Shown here in pieces: positions 44,570 through 53,825 of a DNA stretch of 64,000 bases. Made by a program: the position numbers and the translations under genes. Numbering within the stretch: position 1 is the stretch's first letter; the number at the start of each line of letters is the position of its first letter. This DNA comes from Paenibacillus sp. PastM-3 (GTDB lineage: Bacteria; Bacillota; Bacilli; Paenibacillales; Paenibacillaceae): positions 1-64,000 of the forward strand of contig NZ_JARXXP010000022.1 of NCBI RefSeq assembly GCF_029893965.1, written 5' to 3'. The notes beneath the pieces were generated by a model that saw nothing but the letters and a program-made list of their open reading frames with translations, was not told the origin of the DNA and did not search any database.

Positions 44570-45517
44570 ATGAGATTAAATGTAGCTTACGCAACTGGCG
44601 AAGTTTATGCAAAACACGCCGGAATATCAATGATTTCATTATTTGATAATAATAAAAATTTCGAGGAAATTTATGTATATATTATTGATAATGGAATTTC
44701 ACAAAATACAAAAAAAAAATTATTAGAAATTTCTTTTGAATATAATCGAAAGATTATTTTCATAGAATTCAATGATATATGTGATATAAGACTATTTAAG
44801 GACGTAGGTAATTACTCGAAAATTATTTTTTCGAAAATGTATTTGCATAAAATTGAAGAAATTGAAAAGATAATATATATTGATTGTGACATGATTGTAA
44901 AAGATTCTTTTTACGAACTGTGGGAAATGAGTATGGAAAAATATTTAGTGGCTGGTGTAAGAATGCCAACACCGATCCAATATATTCAGAAATTTTCATC
45001 TGGAAATAATGATAAATATATAAACGGTGGTTTTATTCTCTTTAACTTAGAAAATTGGCGTAGTTTTAACGTAGAAGAAAAAATAAAAGAATTTATGGTA
45101 CGACATAAAAATGATATTTATATCGAAGAAAATATAATTTGTAATATTTGTAAAGATTCGATATTAGTTTTGCATCCAAAGTATAACTTAAATGGATTAA
45201 TGATTGCGTTTAATAGTTTTCAGATAAAAAAAATATCTGACGAAAAAAATTATTATTCTCAAAAACTTATAGAAGAAGCTAAAAATTTCCCGACTATAAT
45301 TCATTTCTCAAGCGAGATTTATAATCGTCCGTGGTTTCGAAATTGCAATCATCCCTATAAGGATGAGTACCTCAAATACTTAAAAGTTTCTCCCTGGAGT
45401 TCAATGAAGTTGGAAAAAGATAATGTTCAATTGAAAATTAGAATAAGAAATGCGTTGAGAATATATTTGCCATTTAATATTTATTTAATAATAAGAAAAT
45501 TGCTGAAATCAGCTTAG
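44570..45517 (+). CDS. Glycosyltransferase family 8 (first copy)
   Basis: A 315-residue GT-A enzyme of the GT8 (LgtC/galactosyltransferase-like) family: N-terminal LNVAYATGEVYAKHAGISMISLF, the metal-binding DxD in IIYIDCDMIV (near residue 104), NGGFILFNLENWR, and a C-terminal FSSEIYNRPWFRNCNHPYKDEY. GT8 enzymes usually use UDP-galactose or UDP-glucose with retention. It is a clear tandem paralog of the next gene. AAGGAAGGG precedes the ATG. Confidence 0.92.
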   Translation: MRLNVAYATGEVYAKHAGISMISLFDNNKNFEEIYVYIIDNGISQNTKKKLLEISFEYNRKIIFIEFNDICDIRLFKDVGNYSKIIFSKMYLHKIEEIEKIIYIDCDMIVKDSFYELWEMSMEKYLVAGVRMPTPIQYIQKFSSGNNDKYINGGFILFNLENWRSFNVEEKIKEFMVRHKNDIYIEENIICNICKDSILVLHPKYNLNGLMIAFNSFQIKKISDEKNYYSQKLIEEAKNFPTIIHFSSEIYNRPWFRNCNHPYKDEYLKYLKVSPWSSMKLEKDNVQLKIRIRNALRIYLPFNIYLIIRKLLKSA

Positions 45518-45533
45518 GGAATGGAGTGTTAGA

Positions 45534-46502
45534 ATGCAATTAAATGTAGCCTATGCTTGTGGGGAAGAATATGCAAGACATGCTGGAGTTTCTATGATCT
45601 CCCTTTTTGAAAATAATAAATCATTTGAAAAAATAGTAGTTTATCTTATTGATAATGGTATTACTGAAATAACAAAAAGAATACTAGAAAAAATTTCTGA
45701 ACAGTATAATCGTGATGTGATATTTATTTCTTGTGAGAAATTATGCAGTAAAATAAAGGTGAATACAGAAAGATATCCAGTATCTACTTATTCTAAAATA
45801 TTTTTTGGTCAATTTACTGAAATAGATAAAATAATATATTTAGATTGTGATATTTCTATCACAGGTTCATTAAAAGAACTTTGGGAAAAAGATATTTCGG
45901 AGTACTATGTTGCAGGAGTTTGGGATGATGCAGCACCTCGGCTCAAACAAGCTGTTGGAGTACACGGTAACGATCCTTATATAAACTGTGGGTTAGTATT
46001 AATGAATTTAACAAATTGGAGAAAATATGATCTTGAAAAAAAATCAATAGAATTTATACAAAAATTTAATGGAGATGTTCCATTTTTAGATCAAGGAGTG
46101 GTCAATGGTATATGTAAAAATAAAATATTATTATTAGATCCTAAATATAATGTAATGAGTTACATGATGATGTATAGAGCAAAAGAAATTCAATTGTTAT
46201 GTGAGTTGGATGAAATGTATAGCCAAGAGCAAATAGATGAGGGGATAGAGAAGCCTATTGTAATACACTGGGTAACTGGTTGTTACAATAGACCTTGGAG
46301 TATAAATTGCACACATCCTTTAAAAACTGAATATTATAAATATTTAGAGATTTCTCCATGGAAAGGTGAGTATACAAATACTAAATTACCTAAAAATGCA
46401 AAGAGAATATATATACTATATAAAATATTACCGTTTAGTATATTCAAATGGCTGAGAAAAAAAAGCGATAGAAGAAAAAGAGTACTCTATTATGGCAAAT
46501 GA
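45534..46502 (+). CDS. Glycosyltransferase family 8 (second copy)
   Basis: A 322-residue paralog of the preceding gene, with the same opening (LNVAYACGEEYARHAGVSMISLFENN), DxD in IIYLDCDISI, NCGLVLMNLTNWR, and HWVTGCYNRPWSINCTHPLKTEYYKYL near the C-terminus. Divergence between the two copies suggests separate donors or acceptors. The C-terminus is basic. The last 11 bases overlap the flippase gene. Confidence 0.92.
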   Translation: MQLNVAYACGEEYARHAGVSMISLFENNKSFEKIVVYLIDNGITEITKRILEKISEQYNRDVIFISCEKLCSKIKVNTERYPVSTYSKIFFGQFTEIDKIIYLDCDISITGSLKELWEKDISEYYVAGVWDDAAPRLKQAVGVHGNDPYINCGLVLMNLTNWRKYDLEKKSIEFIQKFNGDVPFLDQGVVNGICKNKILLLDPKYNVMSYMMMYRAKEIQLLCELDEMYSQEQIDEGIEKPIVIHWVTGCYNRPWSINCTHPLKTEYYKYLEISPWKGEYTNTKLPKNAKRIYILYKILPFSIFKWLRKKSDRRKRVLYYGK

Positions 46503-47916
46503 TAGATTAAGAAAAGTTTTAAATAACCTTTCGTATTCTTTATTTGTCAACATGTTTTCTCTTGTAGTTTCATTATTGACGGTTCTGATTTTTCCTAAAT
46601 TAATGGGTATTACAGACTATTCATATTGGCAATTATATCTCTTTTATTCATCGTATATTGTTTTTATGAGTATTGGTTGGTGTGATGGAATTTATTTAAG
46701 ATATGGTGGTTATGAATACAGGAATTTACCAAAGGATATATTTACTTCTCAGTTTTGGTCTATGACAATATATTTATTTATTGTAACGCTTAGTGGTATA
46801 TTAATTATTGGAATTTCAGATATTGGATATGAAAAGAAATTTATATTAATAGCAACTTTTATATGTGGATTATTTTATATATGTCGAATTCATTTTCAGT
46901 TTATTTTACAGACTACAAATCGTATAAAAGAATATTCGAGACTACTTTTAATTGATAGAATAATGTTTTGTGGGGTACTTATATTGTTCATCTTCTACGG
47001 TTCTATTGGTTACAAAGGTCTAATCGTTTTAGATTTGTTGATTAAGTTTGGTACGTTGATATATATTATGATTAAGTGCAAAGACATTACTTTCAATAAG
47101 TTCGTTGCATTTAGCATTAATCTTAAAGAAACAATAAATAATATTAATGTCGGTATTAAACTAACTGTCTCCAACTTAGCTGGTATTTTAATTATTGGTA
47201 TTGTTAGGTTTGGTATTGAACGAAATTGGAGTCTTGAGACGTTTGGAAAAGTATCGTTTACCCTTAGTATAAATAATATGATCCTGGTTTGTATTAATGC
47301 TATGGGTCTCGTGGTTTTTCCTATTTTATGTAGAGCACCTGTGGAGACTCTACCAAAAATTTATAGGAGTATTCAAAATATGTTATCCGCACCGCTCCTT
47401 GGTATTATTATTTGTTTTTACCCTGTTAAAGTATTACTTTCCTCATGGCTACCTAGTTATACTGATGCATTAGATTATATGGTTTTATTATTCCCTATTT
47501 GTTTTTTTGAAAGTAAAATGTCTCTGATTCTAAATCCATATTTGAAAGCTTTGCGGAAAGAAAGTGGTCTTCTTAAAATAAATGTAGTAACAGTGATTTT
47601 AAGTGTAATAACAACTATAATTACAATCTTTTTTGTGGATAATTTGTTTATCACGGTAATATCAATTACCTTCCTCTTAGGATTCAGATATTTTATTGCT
47701 CAAAAATTCTTATCAAATTTATTGGGAGTAAATTTGAAAGGGGATATGTTTTACGAGTTTTTCATGTGTGTTATTTTTGTTGCTTTAAATTGGTTTATTA
47801 ATTCTTGGTTATCAGTGTTAATCTATTTGCTAATATATTTGGTTTATATTTTCCTTAATAAAAACAGTATTCTAAGTACAGTATTAACCATTAAAAAATT
47901 TATTAGATCCAATTAA
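46492..47916 (+). CDS. wzx: Oligosaccharide flippase (Wzx-like)
   Basis: A 474-residue protein with about 12-14 membrane segments of the MATE/polysaccharide-exporter (PST) kind. The N-terminus LSYSLFVNMFSLVVSLLTVLIFPKLMG is typical of Wzx flippases, which move the lipid-linked repeat unit across the membrane. The gene starts inside the preceding glycosyltransferase gene, so translation is coupled. Confidence 0.88.
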   Translation: MANDRLRKVLNNLSYSLFVNMFSLVVSLLTVLIFPKLMGITDYSYWQLYLFYSSYIVFMSIGWCDGIYLRYGGYEYRNLPKDIFTSQFWSMTIYLFIVTLSGILIIGISDIGYEKKFILIATFICGLFYICRIHFQFILQTTNRIKEYSRLLLIDRIMFCGVLILFIFYGSIGYKGLIVLDLLIKFGTLIYIMIKCKDITFNKFVAFSINLKETINNINVGIKLTVSNLAGILIIGIVRFGIERNWSLETFGKVSFTLSINNMILVCINAMGLVVFPILCRAPVETLPKIYRSIQNMLSAPLLGIIICFYPVKVLLSSWLPSYTDALDYMVLLFPICFFESKMSLILNPYLKALRKESGLLKINVVTVILSVITTIITIFFVDNLFITVISITFLLGFRYFIAQKFLSNLLGVNLKGDMFYEFFMCVIFVALNWFINSWLSVLIYLLIYLVYIFLNKNSILSTVLTIKKFIRSN

Positions 47917-47962
47917 TTGGGATATACCTATTAAATTACTTATGATAAAAGGAGAAATCATC

Positions 47963-48736
47963 ATGAAAGTTGTTATACTTGCAGGTGGGTTTGGTACACG
48001 GATAAGTGAGGAATCACATTTAAAGCCAAAACCAATGATAGAAATTGGTGGTATGCCTATACTATGGCATATCATGAAAACATACTCATATTATGGATAT
48101 AATGATTTTGTTATCTGCTGTGGCTATAAAGGGTACGTAATAAAAGAGTACTTTGCCAATTACTATTTGCACAGATCTGATATAACTTTTGATTTTACTA
48201 ATGCAAATAAAATGACAATACATAATAATATAGCTGAGCCATGGAAGGTAACGCTTATAGAAACTGGATTGAATACAATGACCGGTGGACGTGTTAAACG
48301 AGTTAGTGATTATGTAGGTAATGAACCATTTATGCTAACTTATGGTGATGGCGTTTGTGACATAGAGATTGATAAGCTTGTAGATTACCATAAATCACAT
48401 GGGAAAATTGCTACTATCACTGCTATCCAACCGGGAGGTAGATTTGGAGTTCTTGGAATTGATAATGATAATAGAATTTCTAATTTTAAAGAAAAGTCTA
48501 AACAAGATGGTGGTTGGATTAATGGTGGATTTATGGTCCTGAATCCAGAAATTATGGATTATATTGATAATGATAGTACTGTCCTGGAAAATTACCCTTT
48601 AGAGAAGCTAGCTGAATTGGGTGAAATTAAAGCATATAAACATGACGGTTTTTGGCAATGTATGGATACTCTTAGAGACAAAATTCTGCTTGAGGAACTT
48701 TTAGAAAAAGGACAAGCACCATGGAGAGTGTGGTAA
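47963..48736 (+). CDS. rfbF: Glucose-1-phosphate cytidylyltransferase
   Basis: A 257-residue nucleotidyltransferase: LAGGFGTRISEESHLKPKPMIEIGG at the N-terminus and YGDGVCD at the metal site mark the RfbF/DdhA family, which makes CDP-glucose from CTP and glucose-1-phosphate. The start at 47963 has AAAGGAGA upstream; the frame open from 47942 is not needed. It begins the CDP-sugar gene set at the right end of the cluster. Confidence 0.95.
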   Translation: MKVVILAGGFGTRISEESHLKPKPMIEIGGMPILWHIMKTYSYYGYNDFVICCGYKGYVIKEYFANYYLHRSDITFDFTNANKMTIHNNIAEPWKVTLIETGLNTMTGGRVKRVSDYVGNEPFMLTYGDGVCDIEIDKLVDYHKSHGKIATITAIQPGGRFGVLGIDNDNRISNFKEKSKQDGGWINGGFMVLNPEIMDYIDNDSTVLENYPLEKLAELGEIKAYKHDGFWQCMDTLRDKILLEELLEKGQAPWRVW

Positions 48737-48738
48737 TT

Positions 48739-49797
48739 ATGAATTTGACATTTTATAAAAATAAGCGAGTATTTATTACGGGGCATACTGGTTTTAAGGG
48801 AAGTTGGATGTGTAAGGTTTTGACTATGTATGGTGCTAATGTAATGGGCTACGCTCTAAATCCTAGTACCACACCGAATTTATTTGAAGTAGCTGATATT
48901 GAGTCAAACATTTCTCATACTGTAGGAAATATTTCAGACTTAGAACATCTCAAGCGAGTTATAATGGACTTTAAACCAGAAATAGTTATTCATATGGCGG
49001 CACAGCCACTTGTACGTGAATCGTATGTTGATCCTGTGTACACCTACCAAACAAATGTTATGGGAACGGTAAATATTTGTGAGGCAGTACGGCTTTGTGA
49101 TAGTGTGAAATCATTTATAAATGTTACTACAGATAAGGTTTACGAAAATAAAGAATGGAGCTGGGGGTATCGTGAAAACGATAACTTAAACGGCTATGAT
49201 CCTTATTCAAACTCTAAGTCATGTAGTGAGCTTGTGACAAGTAGTTATATTAATTCATATTTTTCAAACAATAAAAATTTAGCGGTTTCTACATGTAGAG
49301 CCGGCAATGTAATTGGTGGAGGAGACTTTTCAAAAGATAGAATTATTCCCGATTGTATTCAGGCTGCTATAAAAAATGAGGATATTATTGTAAGAAATCC
49401 TTTTTCGGTTAGACCGTATCAACATGTATTGGAACCTGTTTATGCATATTTATATATTGCAATGATGATGTATCAAGATGCATCGTATTCTGGTACTTAC
49501 AATATTGGGCCTAACGAGAGTGATTGTATTGAAACGGGGGCACTAACAACGTTATTTTGCGATATTTGGGGAGAGAACCAAAAGTGGATAAATTTAAGCG
49601 AAGCTAACTCTGTTCATGAGGCTAATTATTTGAAACTTGATACATCTAAGGTGAAAAGTACTTTTGGGATCAAACCTCGGTGGGATATTTCAACTGCAAT
49701 AGAAAAAACTGTTGAATGGACTAAGGTATACAACAAAGGTGATAATATCAGCGATGTAATGTGTAAACAAGTTATTTCGTATATGGAGGACTTATAG
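48739..49797 (+). CDS. rfbG: CDP-glucose 4,6-dehydratase
   Basis: A 352-residue SDR: TGHTGFKGSWM NAD motif (characteristic of RfbG/DdhB), MAAQPLVRESYVDPVYTYQTNVMGT, and a TDKVYENKEW catalytic region with YSNSKSCSE. It converts CDP-glucose to CDP-4-keto-6-deoxy-glucose. The ATG at 48739 lies three bases after the cytidylyltransferase stop; an ATG at 48721 inside that gene is the alternative. Confidence 0.95.
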   Translation: MNLTFYKNKRVFITGHTGFKGSWMCKVLTMYGANVMGYALNPSTTPNLFEVADIESNISHTVGNISDLEHLKRVIMDFKPEIVIHMAAQPLVRESYVDPVYTYQTNVMGTVNICEAVRLCDSVKSFINVTTDKVYENKEWSWGYRENDNLNGYDPYSNSKSCSELVTSSYINSYFSNNKNLAVSTCRAGNVIGGGDFSKDRIIPDCIQAAIKNEDIIVRNPFSVRPYQHVLEPVYAYLYIAMMMYQDASYSGTYNIGPNESDCIETGALTTLFCDIWGENQKWINLSEANSVHEANYLKLDTSKVKSTFGIKPRWDISTAIEKTVEWTKVYNKGDNISDVMCKQVISYMEDL

Positions 49798-49799
49798 CA

Positions 49800-50738
49800 A
49801 TGAAGCGGGTTATTGTAACTGGTGCCAATGGTTTTATTGGAAGTTCAATGGTAAACTATCTTGCTAGTTTGAATATAGAAGTTTTTGCTATTGTAAGAAA
49901 TGAGGACTCAAACGCTGATAGACTAAATAAAAATAACAAAAATGTAAAGATAGTTTATTGTGATTTAAATCAAATAAGCAAGCTAGCAGATTTTTTTAAC
50001 GGTATAGAAATTAATACTTTTTATCATTTTGGTTGGGCTGGTGTTTCTAATAGTGATAGAAATAATTATAACTCTCAATTAAATAATATCCAGTGGAGTT
50101 GTGATTGCGTTAAGTTGTGTGAAACATTAAATGTTAAACGTTTTATATTTGCCTCAAGTATATGGGAATATGAGTGTTGTAAATCAATGAATGAGACAAA
50201 TGATGTCAAATTATCATCACTTTATTCAACAGCGAAAATTGCAGCAAATTTTATGAGTCGTACATTATGTAATGATTTTGGGATAACATTTGTTGCAGGT
50301 GTTATTACAAATATTTATGGAGTAGGCGAGTTATCTCCACGGCTCATCAATTCTACTATTAGAAAATTGATAAATGGTGAAGAAACAGCCTTTACTTCCT
50401 CGACACAAATGTATGACTTTATCTATATAGATGATGCAGTTAGAGCCTTCTATTATATGGATTTATATGGAGTTAATAATAAATCATATTATATCGGGTC
50501 TCATGAACCAAAGCCTCTTAAAGAGTTCTTATATTTACTTAGAAATTGTGTTAATAAAGATGCGGAGCTAGGCATTGGAAAAATTCTGCAAAGTGGAATT
50601 CACCTAGACTACAATCATTTTAATATTTTTGAGTTGAAAGATGATACTGGTTTCGAAAATGAAGTTTCCTTTGAAGAAGGTATAATAAAAACTTCTGAAT
50701 GGATAAAATCTTTAAAAGGAGTTTTTTTACATGAATAA
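49800..50738 (+). CDS. NAD-dependent SDR, probable CDP-4-keto-6-deoxyhexose reductase
   Basis: A 312-residue extended SDR: TGANGFIGSSMVNYL NAD site, FHFGWAG, SSIWEYE and YSTAKIAANF (YxxxK). It lies between CDP-glucose 4,6-dehydratase and an RmlC-like epimerase, so it most likely reduces the C4 ketone. With no 3-dehydrase (RfbH/DdhC) in the cluster, the product should be a CDP-6-deoxyhexose rather than a 3,6-dideoxyhexose. The specific sugar cannot be read from sequence. Confidence 0.8.
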   Translation: MKRVIVTGANGFIGSSMVNYLASLNIEVFAIVRNEDSNADRLNKNNKNVKIVYCDLNQISKLADFFNGIEINTFYHFGWAGVSNSDRNNYNSQLNNIQWSCDCVKLCETLNVKRFIFASSIWEYECCKSMNETNDVKLSSLYSTAKIAANFMSRTLCNDFGITFVAGVITNIYGVGELSPRLINSTIRKLINGEETAFTSSTQMYDFIYIDDAVRAFYYMDLYGVNNKSYYIGSHEPKPLKEFLYLLRNCVNKDAELGIGKILQSGIHLDYNHFNIFELKDDTGFENEVSFEEGIIKTSEWIKSLKGVFLHE

Positions 50739-51306
50739 ATACGAGTTTTTTGAAACAGGAATAGAAGGATTAACGCTTATTAATCCATTTCATTTGATGG
50801 ATGAAAGAGGTTTGATGAAAAAGACTTTTGAGATAAATATTTTCGAGCAAAATAATATTAATTTTCACCCTATTGAGGAGATGGAAACAACTTCAAAAAA
50901 GGGTGTTTTAAGAGGGCTGCACTTTCAGACATCAAACTCACAAGCAAAATTAGTTAGATGTTCTAAAGGAGCCATTCTAGATGTTGCAGTAGACTTGAGG
51001 AAAGGGTCAGAAACGTTTGGGAAAAGCTTTTCAGTTCTGCTTTCGTCTGAGAATAAAAAAATGCTATATATTCCTCGGGGATTTGCTCATGGGTGCCTCA
51101 CTGTAATTGAAGATTCTACCTTTTATTATTTGAGTGATAATAAATATTATCCTGAGTATGACTCCGGTATACGTTGGGATGATAAAGATTTAAATATTAA
51201 TTGGGAGATGGATGGGAGCATTGAAGTGATTTTATCAGAAAAAGATAAACACTTAGGGAGCTTTCAAAATTTTATAACAACACATGGTGCGATAGAAATT
51301 TTATAG
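50731..51306 (+). CDS. RmlC-like sugar nucleotide 3,5-epimerase family protein
   Basis: A 191-residue cupin of the dTDP-4-dehydrorhamnose 3,5-epimerase family. The catalytic His lies in KGVLRGLHFQ, the substrate contacts in DVAVDLRKGSETFG and YIPRGFAHG, and the tyrosine region is YYLSDNKYYPEYDSGIRW. In this context the substrate should be the CDP-4-keto-6-deoxy sugar. The ATG overlaps the reductase gene by eight bases. It is the last intact gene of the AT-rich cluster. Confidence 0.9.
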   Translation: MNKYEFFETGIEGLTLINPFHLMDERGLMKKTFEINIFEQNNINFHPIEEMETTSKKGVLRGLHFQTSNSQAKLVRCSKGAILDVAVDLRKGSETFGKSFSVLLSSENKKMLYIPRGFAHGCLTVIEDSTFYYLSDNKYYPEYDSGIRWDDKDLNINWEMDGSIEVILSEKDKHLGSFQNFITTHGAIEIL

Positions 51307-51315
51307 TAAAATCGT

Positions 51316-51549
51316 TTGAGAGATGCTTTTTTCTCTTCAGGTAGGGTCACGTTTATTTTTAACTATCTTTATAAAAACTCAGTTTATAAACTACCCCATA
51401 CTGCTCTGCTACAATGCAAAGTGGTGGTGAAACCGTACAGCAGCGGAACAACATTTAACGAGTATATTAAAATGATCGGCAACGCCTTCGGCTATAATGG
51501 GCCCGAGGCCAAGGAGTCCTTGCAGGAAATCAAGCGCTGGTTTCACTGA
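51316..51549 (+). pseudogene. Possible gene fragment at the cluster boundary
   Basis: An open frame to TGA at 51547-51549 encodes a plausible protein C-terminus (NEYIKMIGNAFGYNGPEAKESLQEIKRWF) in codons much richer in G+C than the cluster to its left. No start with a ribosome binding site is seen and the first 30 codons look random and AT-rich. It may be the 3' remnant of a resident gene cut when the polysaccharide genes were acquired. I do not recognise the parent. Confidence 0.3.
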
Positions 51550-51666
51550 TTTTGACAAAAAAACATAAAACATTTCACATTTCCACGGACAGCTTCTGAC
51601 AAACAAATTAGTTATCCCGGTCTATAATTAGTTTCAAATCTAGTTATTTTCCGGGAGAGAAGTCCT

Positions 51667-51822
51667 ATGCCAAATTATTATTTCAAGGAAATCTGGACAC
51701 CGCTGAAGTGGGTGAAGATACGGTTCTTCCGGGATGATGATGACCGGGTCTGGGTGAAGTTCGGATGGCGGAGACGGCAGCTGCTGAATCGGCAGGAAGT
51801 GGAGAGCAAAACGGAGGCCTAA
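51667..51822 (+). CDS. Small basic protein, 51 residues
   Basis: The ATG at 51667 follows GGGAGAGAAG. The 51-residue product is aromatic and charged (KEIWTPLKWVKIRFFRDDDDRVWVKFGWRRRQLL), with no signal peptide. Its TAA stop lies in the loop of the following terminator, the same arrangement as the unrelated 51-residue gene at 24731. The family is unknown. Confidence 0.6.
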   Translation: MPNYYFKEIWTPLKWVKIRFFRDDDDRVWVKFGWRRRQLLNRQEVESKTEA

Positions 51823-51836
51823 GGGCCTCCGTTTTT
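51811..51836. terminator. Bidirectional terminator enclosing a stop codon
   Basis: ACGGAGGCC (51811-51819) and GGCCTCCGT (51824-51832) form a perfect stem with loop TAAG containing the stop of the small gene. T follows on the plus strand (51832-51836) and four T follow on the minus strand, so it can also end the convergent chemoreceptor gene. Confidence 0.85.
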
Positions 51837-51857
51837 CATCTCTATCCAATATTTTAA

Positions 51858-53546
51858 TTACACCCTAAACCGCCCCAGCGCCCCCTTCAGCTCCTCCGAA
51901 GTCTCCACCAGCCCCGCCGCAGAGCGGCTAATCTCGTCGATTCCCTCAAGCTGCACTGCAGTAGCGGCTGCGACCTGGTGCGAGTTCGTGCTGGTGGTGC
52001 GGGCGATTTCGGTGATGCTGGTGACGGAGGCGGTGATCTGCTGGATGCCGGCGGACATCTGCTCGGAGGCTGCGGCCATTTCTTCGATCTGGGCGGTGAT
52101 CTGGCCGTTGGTCACGAGGATCTCCCGGAAGTTGTTGTCGGTATCATGCGCGATCTGCAGGCCGGACTGAACCTCACTGATCATTTGAGCGATAGCCTGC
52201 ACAGACTGATGCATGCCGTTCTCCATCTGATGAACCAGCTCAGCGATACGGGCAGAGGATTCCCCGGACTGTTCCGCCAGCTTGCGGACTTCGGTGGCTA
52301 CGACGCCGAAGCCCCGGCCATGCTCGCCTGCCCGTGCGGCTTCAATCGAAGCGTTCAGGGCGAGGAGGTTGGTCTGACCGGCAATCTGCTGAATGACAGC
52401 GAGAATGGCCGAGATCTCCCGGGACTGTTCGTCCAGCTGGCGGATGACTCCGTCTGTCTCCTTTGCGGAGCGGCTGATCTGGTTCATCTGCTGGACAGTG
52501 CTGTTAACGAACCCGGCTCCGGCTTCCGCCTGCAGCCTGGAATGATGGGCAGACGCGGAAATGTCGGCGGCGCTTTCGGCCATCTTTTGGATTCCGATAG
52601 AGACCTCTTCCATAGCCAGCAGATTTTCGTTGCTGCTCTGGGTCTGCATCTCTGCACCCTGTGCAACCTCCCCGATGGCCAGGGCAATCTGCTTGGACTC
52701 GGCGGCCGTCTGCGTCGTAGCCTCTTTAATCGTGCCGGTTGCGTTACCCACCTTGGTTGCTGTCTCGAGGCCGTGAATGATCAGGGTCTGGAGACTATTT
52801 TTCATCTGATTATAGCTTGTGACCAGGTCACCGATTTCATCGCGGGTAGTATCTTGAATCGAGACGGTGAAATCACCGCCGCCAGCATGCTGCAGTGCAG
52901 ACGAGATTCTTCTGATCCGGGTTGTCATGCGGCGGATGAACAGCACCATAACCAGCACAGACAGAACCATTGCAATGATCATCATCCACACAAAATGCTG
53001 CATAAAGGAAGAGATAATCACATCAATCAGGCTTTGGGATGCACCTACATAGAAGATACCAATGATCTCATTCTGCCCGTTCACGAGCGGCATGTAGGCA
53101 GTCTGGTAGGTCTGTCCCACCACATTGGCTTCCCCGTAATATTCTTCCCCTTTGATGAGCACCGCTTCATGAACAGCTTCCGAGACAGCAGTGCCGACCG
53201 CCCTCTGACCATCGTTCATTACATTGGTGGTTACCCGCTGATTCCCCTGAAAAAGAGTCACCGTATCGCCAGTCAGCTCGCCGATTTCATCAACCAGCCC
53301 ATGGTTCTCATTGATCCGCAGATCGCCCTTATAGAGCTGACCGTCCTTGATCTGCCAAGCTCCGGGGTATTTATATTCAAGGAACCGTTCAGCCAGCTTC
53401 AGATCGCTTCGCGCTTTCTCCCCGGCAAAGGAGGTAATTCCATTCTTCATCTCATTAATGACGACAACCATCACAGCAGCCGAAAAGACCAGCAGCACGC
53501 CTATCAAAATCATGCTGATCTTGGTTCCGATACTTCGCCTATTCAT
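51858..53546 (-). CDS. Methyl-accepting chemotaxis protein
   Basis: A 562-residue chemoreceptor: a first membrane segment (about 10-30), an extracellular single-Cache-like sensor (about 31-180, with EVHEAVL..., [18 protein letters not shown]), a second membrane segment (about 186-206), HAMP, and a signalling domain with the conserved tip [33 protein letters not shown]. It senses an unknown ligand and controls CheA. It is monocistronic, with AGGAAAAGG before the ATG and a sigma-D-like promoter. Confidence 0.95.
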   Translation of the reverse strand: MNRRSIGTKISMILIGVLLVFSAAVMVVVINEMKNGITSFAGEKARSDLKLAERFLEYKYPGAWQIKDGQLYKGDLRINENHGLVDEIGELTGDTVTLFQGNQRVTTNVMNDGQRAVGTAVSEAVHEAVLIKGEEYYGEANVVGQTYQTAYMPLVNGQNEIIGIFYVGASQSLIDVIISSFMQHFVWMMIIAMVLSVLVMVLFIRRMTTRIRRISSALQHAGGGDFTVSIQDTTRDEIGDLVTSYNQMKNSLQTLIIHGLETATKVGNATGTIKEATTQTAAESKQIALAIGEVAQGAEMQTQSSNENLLAMEEVSIGIQKMAESAADISASAHHSRLQAEAGAGFVNSTVQQMNQISRSAKETDGVIRQLDEQSREISAILAVIQQIAGQTNLLALNASIEAARAGEHGRGFGVVATEVRKLAEQSGESSARIAELVHQMENGMHQSVQAIAQMISEVQSGLQIAHDTDNNFREILVTNGQITAQIEEMAAASEQMSAGIQQITASVTSITEIARTTSTNSHQVAAATAVQLEGIDEISRSAAGLVETSEELKGALGRFRV

Positions 53547-53610
53547 CCTTTTCCTGCTTCCCCCAGTCAGTCATATCCGGTATGTAAGTTAAGCCGCAGC
53601 TCTACTATAT

Positions 53611-53637
53611 TTATCGGCACAAAATAGTTATTCGTTA
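53611..53637 (-). promoter_or_regulatory. Sigma-D-like promoter of the chemoreceptor gene
   Basis: On the minus strand TAAC (53634-53637), 15 bases and GCCGATAA (53611-53618), about 65 bases before the start. This matches the motility sigma consensus expected for chemotaxis genes. Confidence 0.65.
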
Positions 53638-53825
53638 AAAATTAAACAATTTATATTTTAGATAATGACCGCTTAAGACAGTAATAGACAATATTTTCAA
53701 AAGTAGTTATGATGGAGCTTGTAGTTAAATTTTGAGAAAATATTACTAGGGGAGGGGCGTTGCAGTTACGCTAGAGGGTTGACAGACGATTTTTCAATCA
53801 TTCACTGGGGAGTAGGAGATTAGGT

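Noticed and set aside
51978-53627. Plus-strand frame of 549 codons opposite the chemoreceptor gene
   Set aside because: Its translation is low-complexity and antisense to an unmistakable chemoreceptor with membrane, HAMP and signalling domains.
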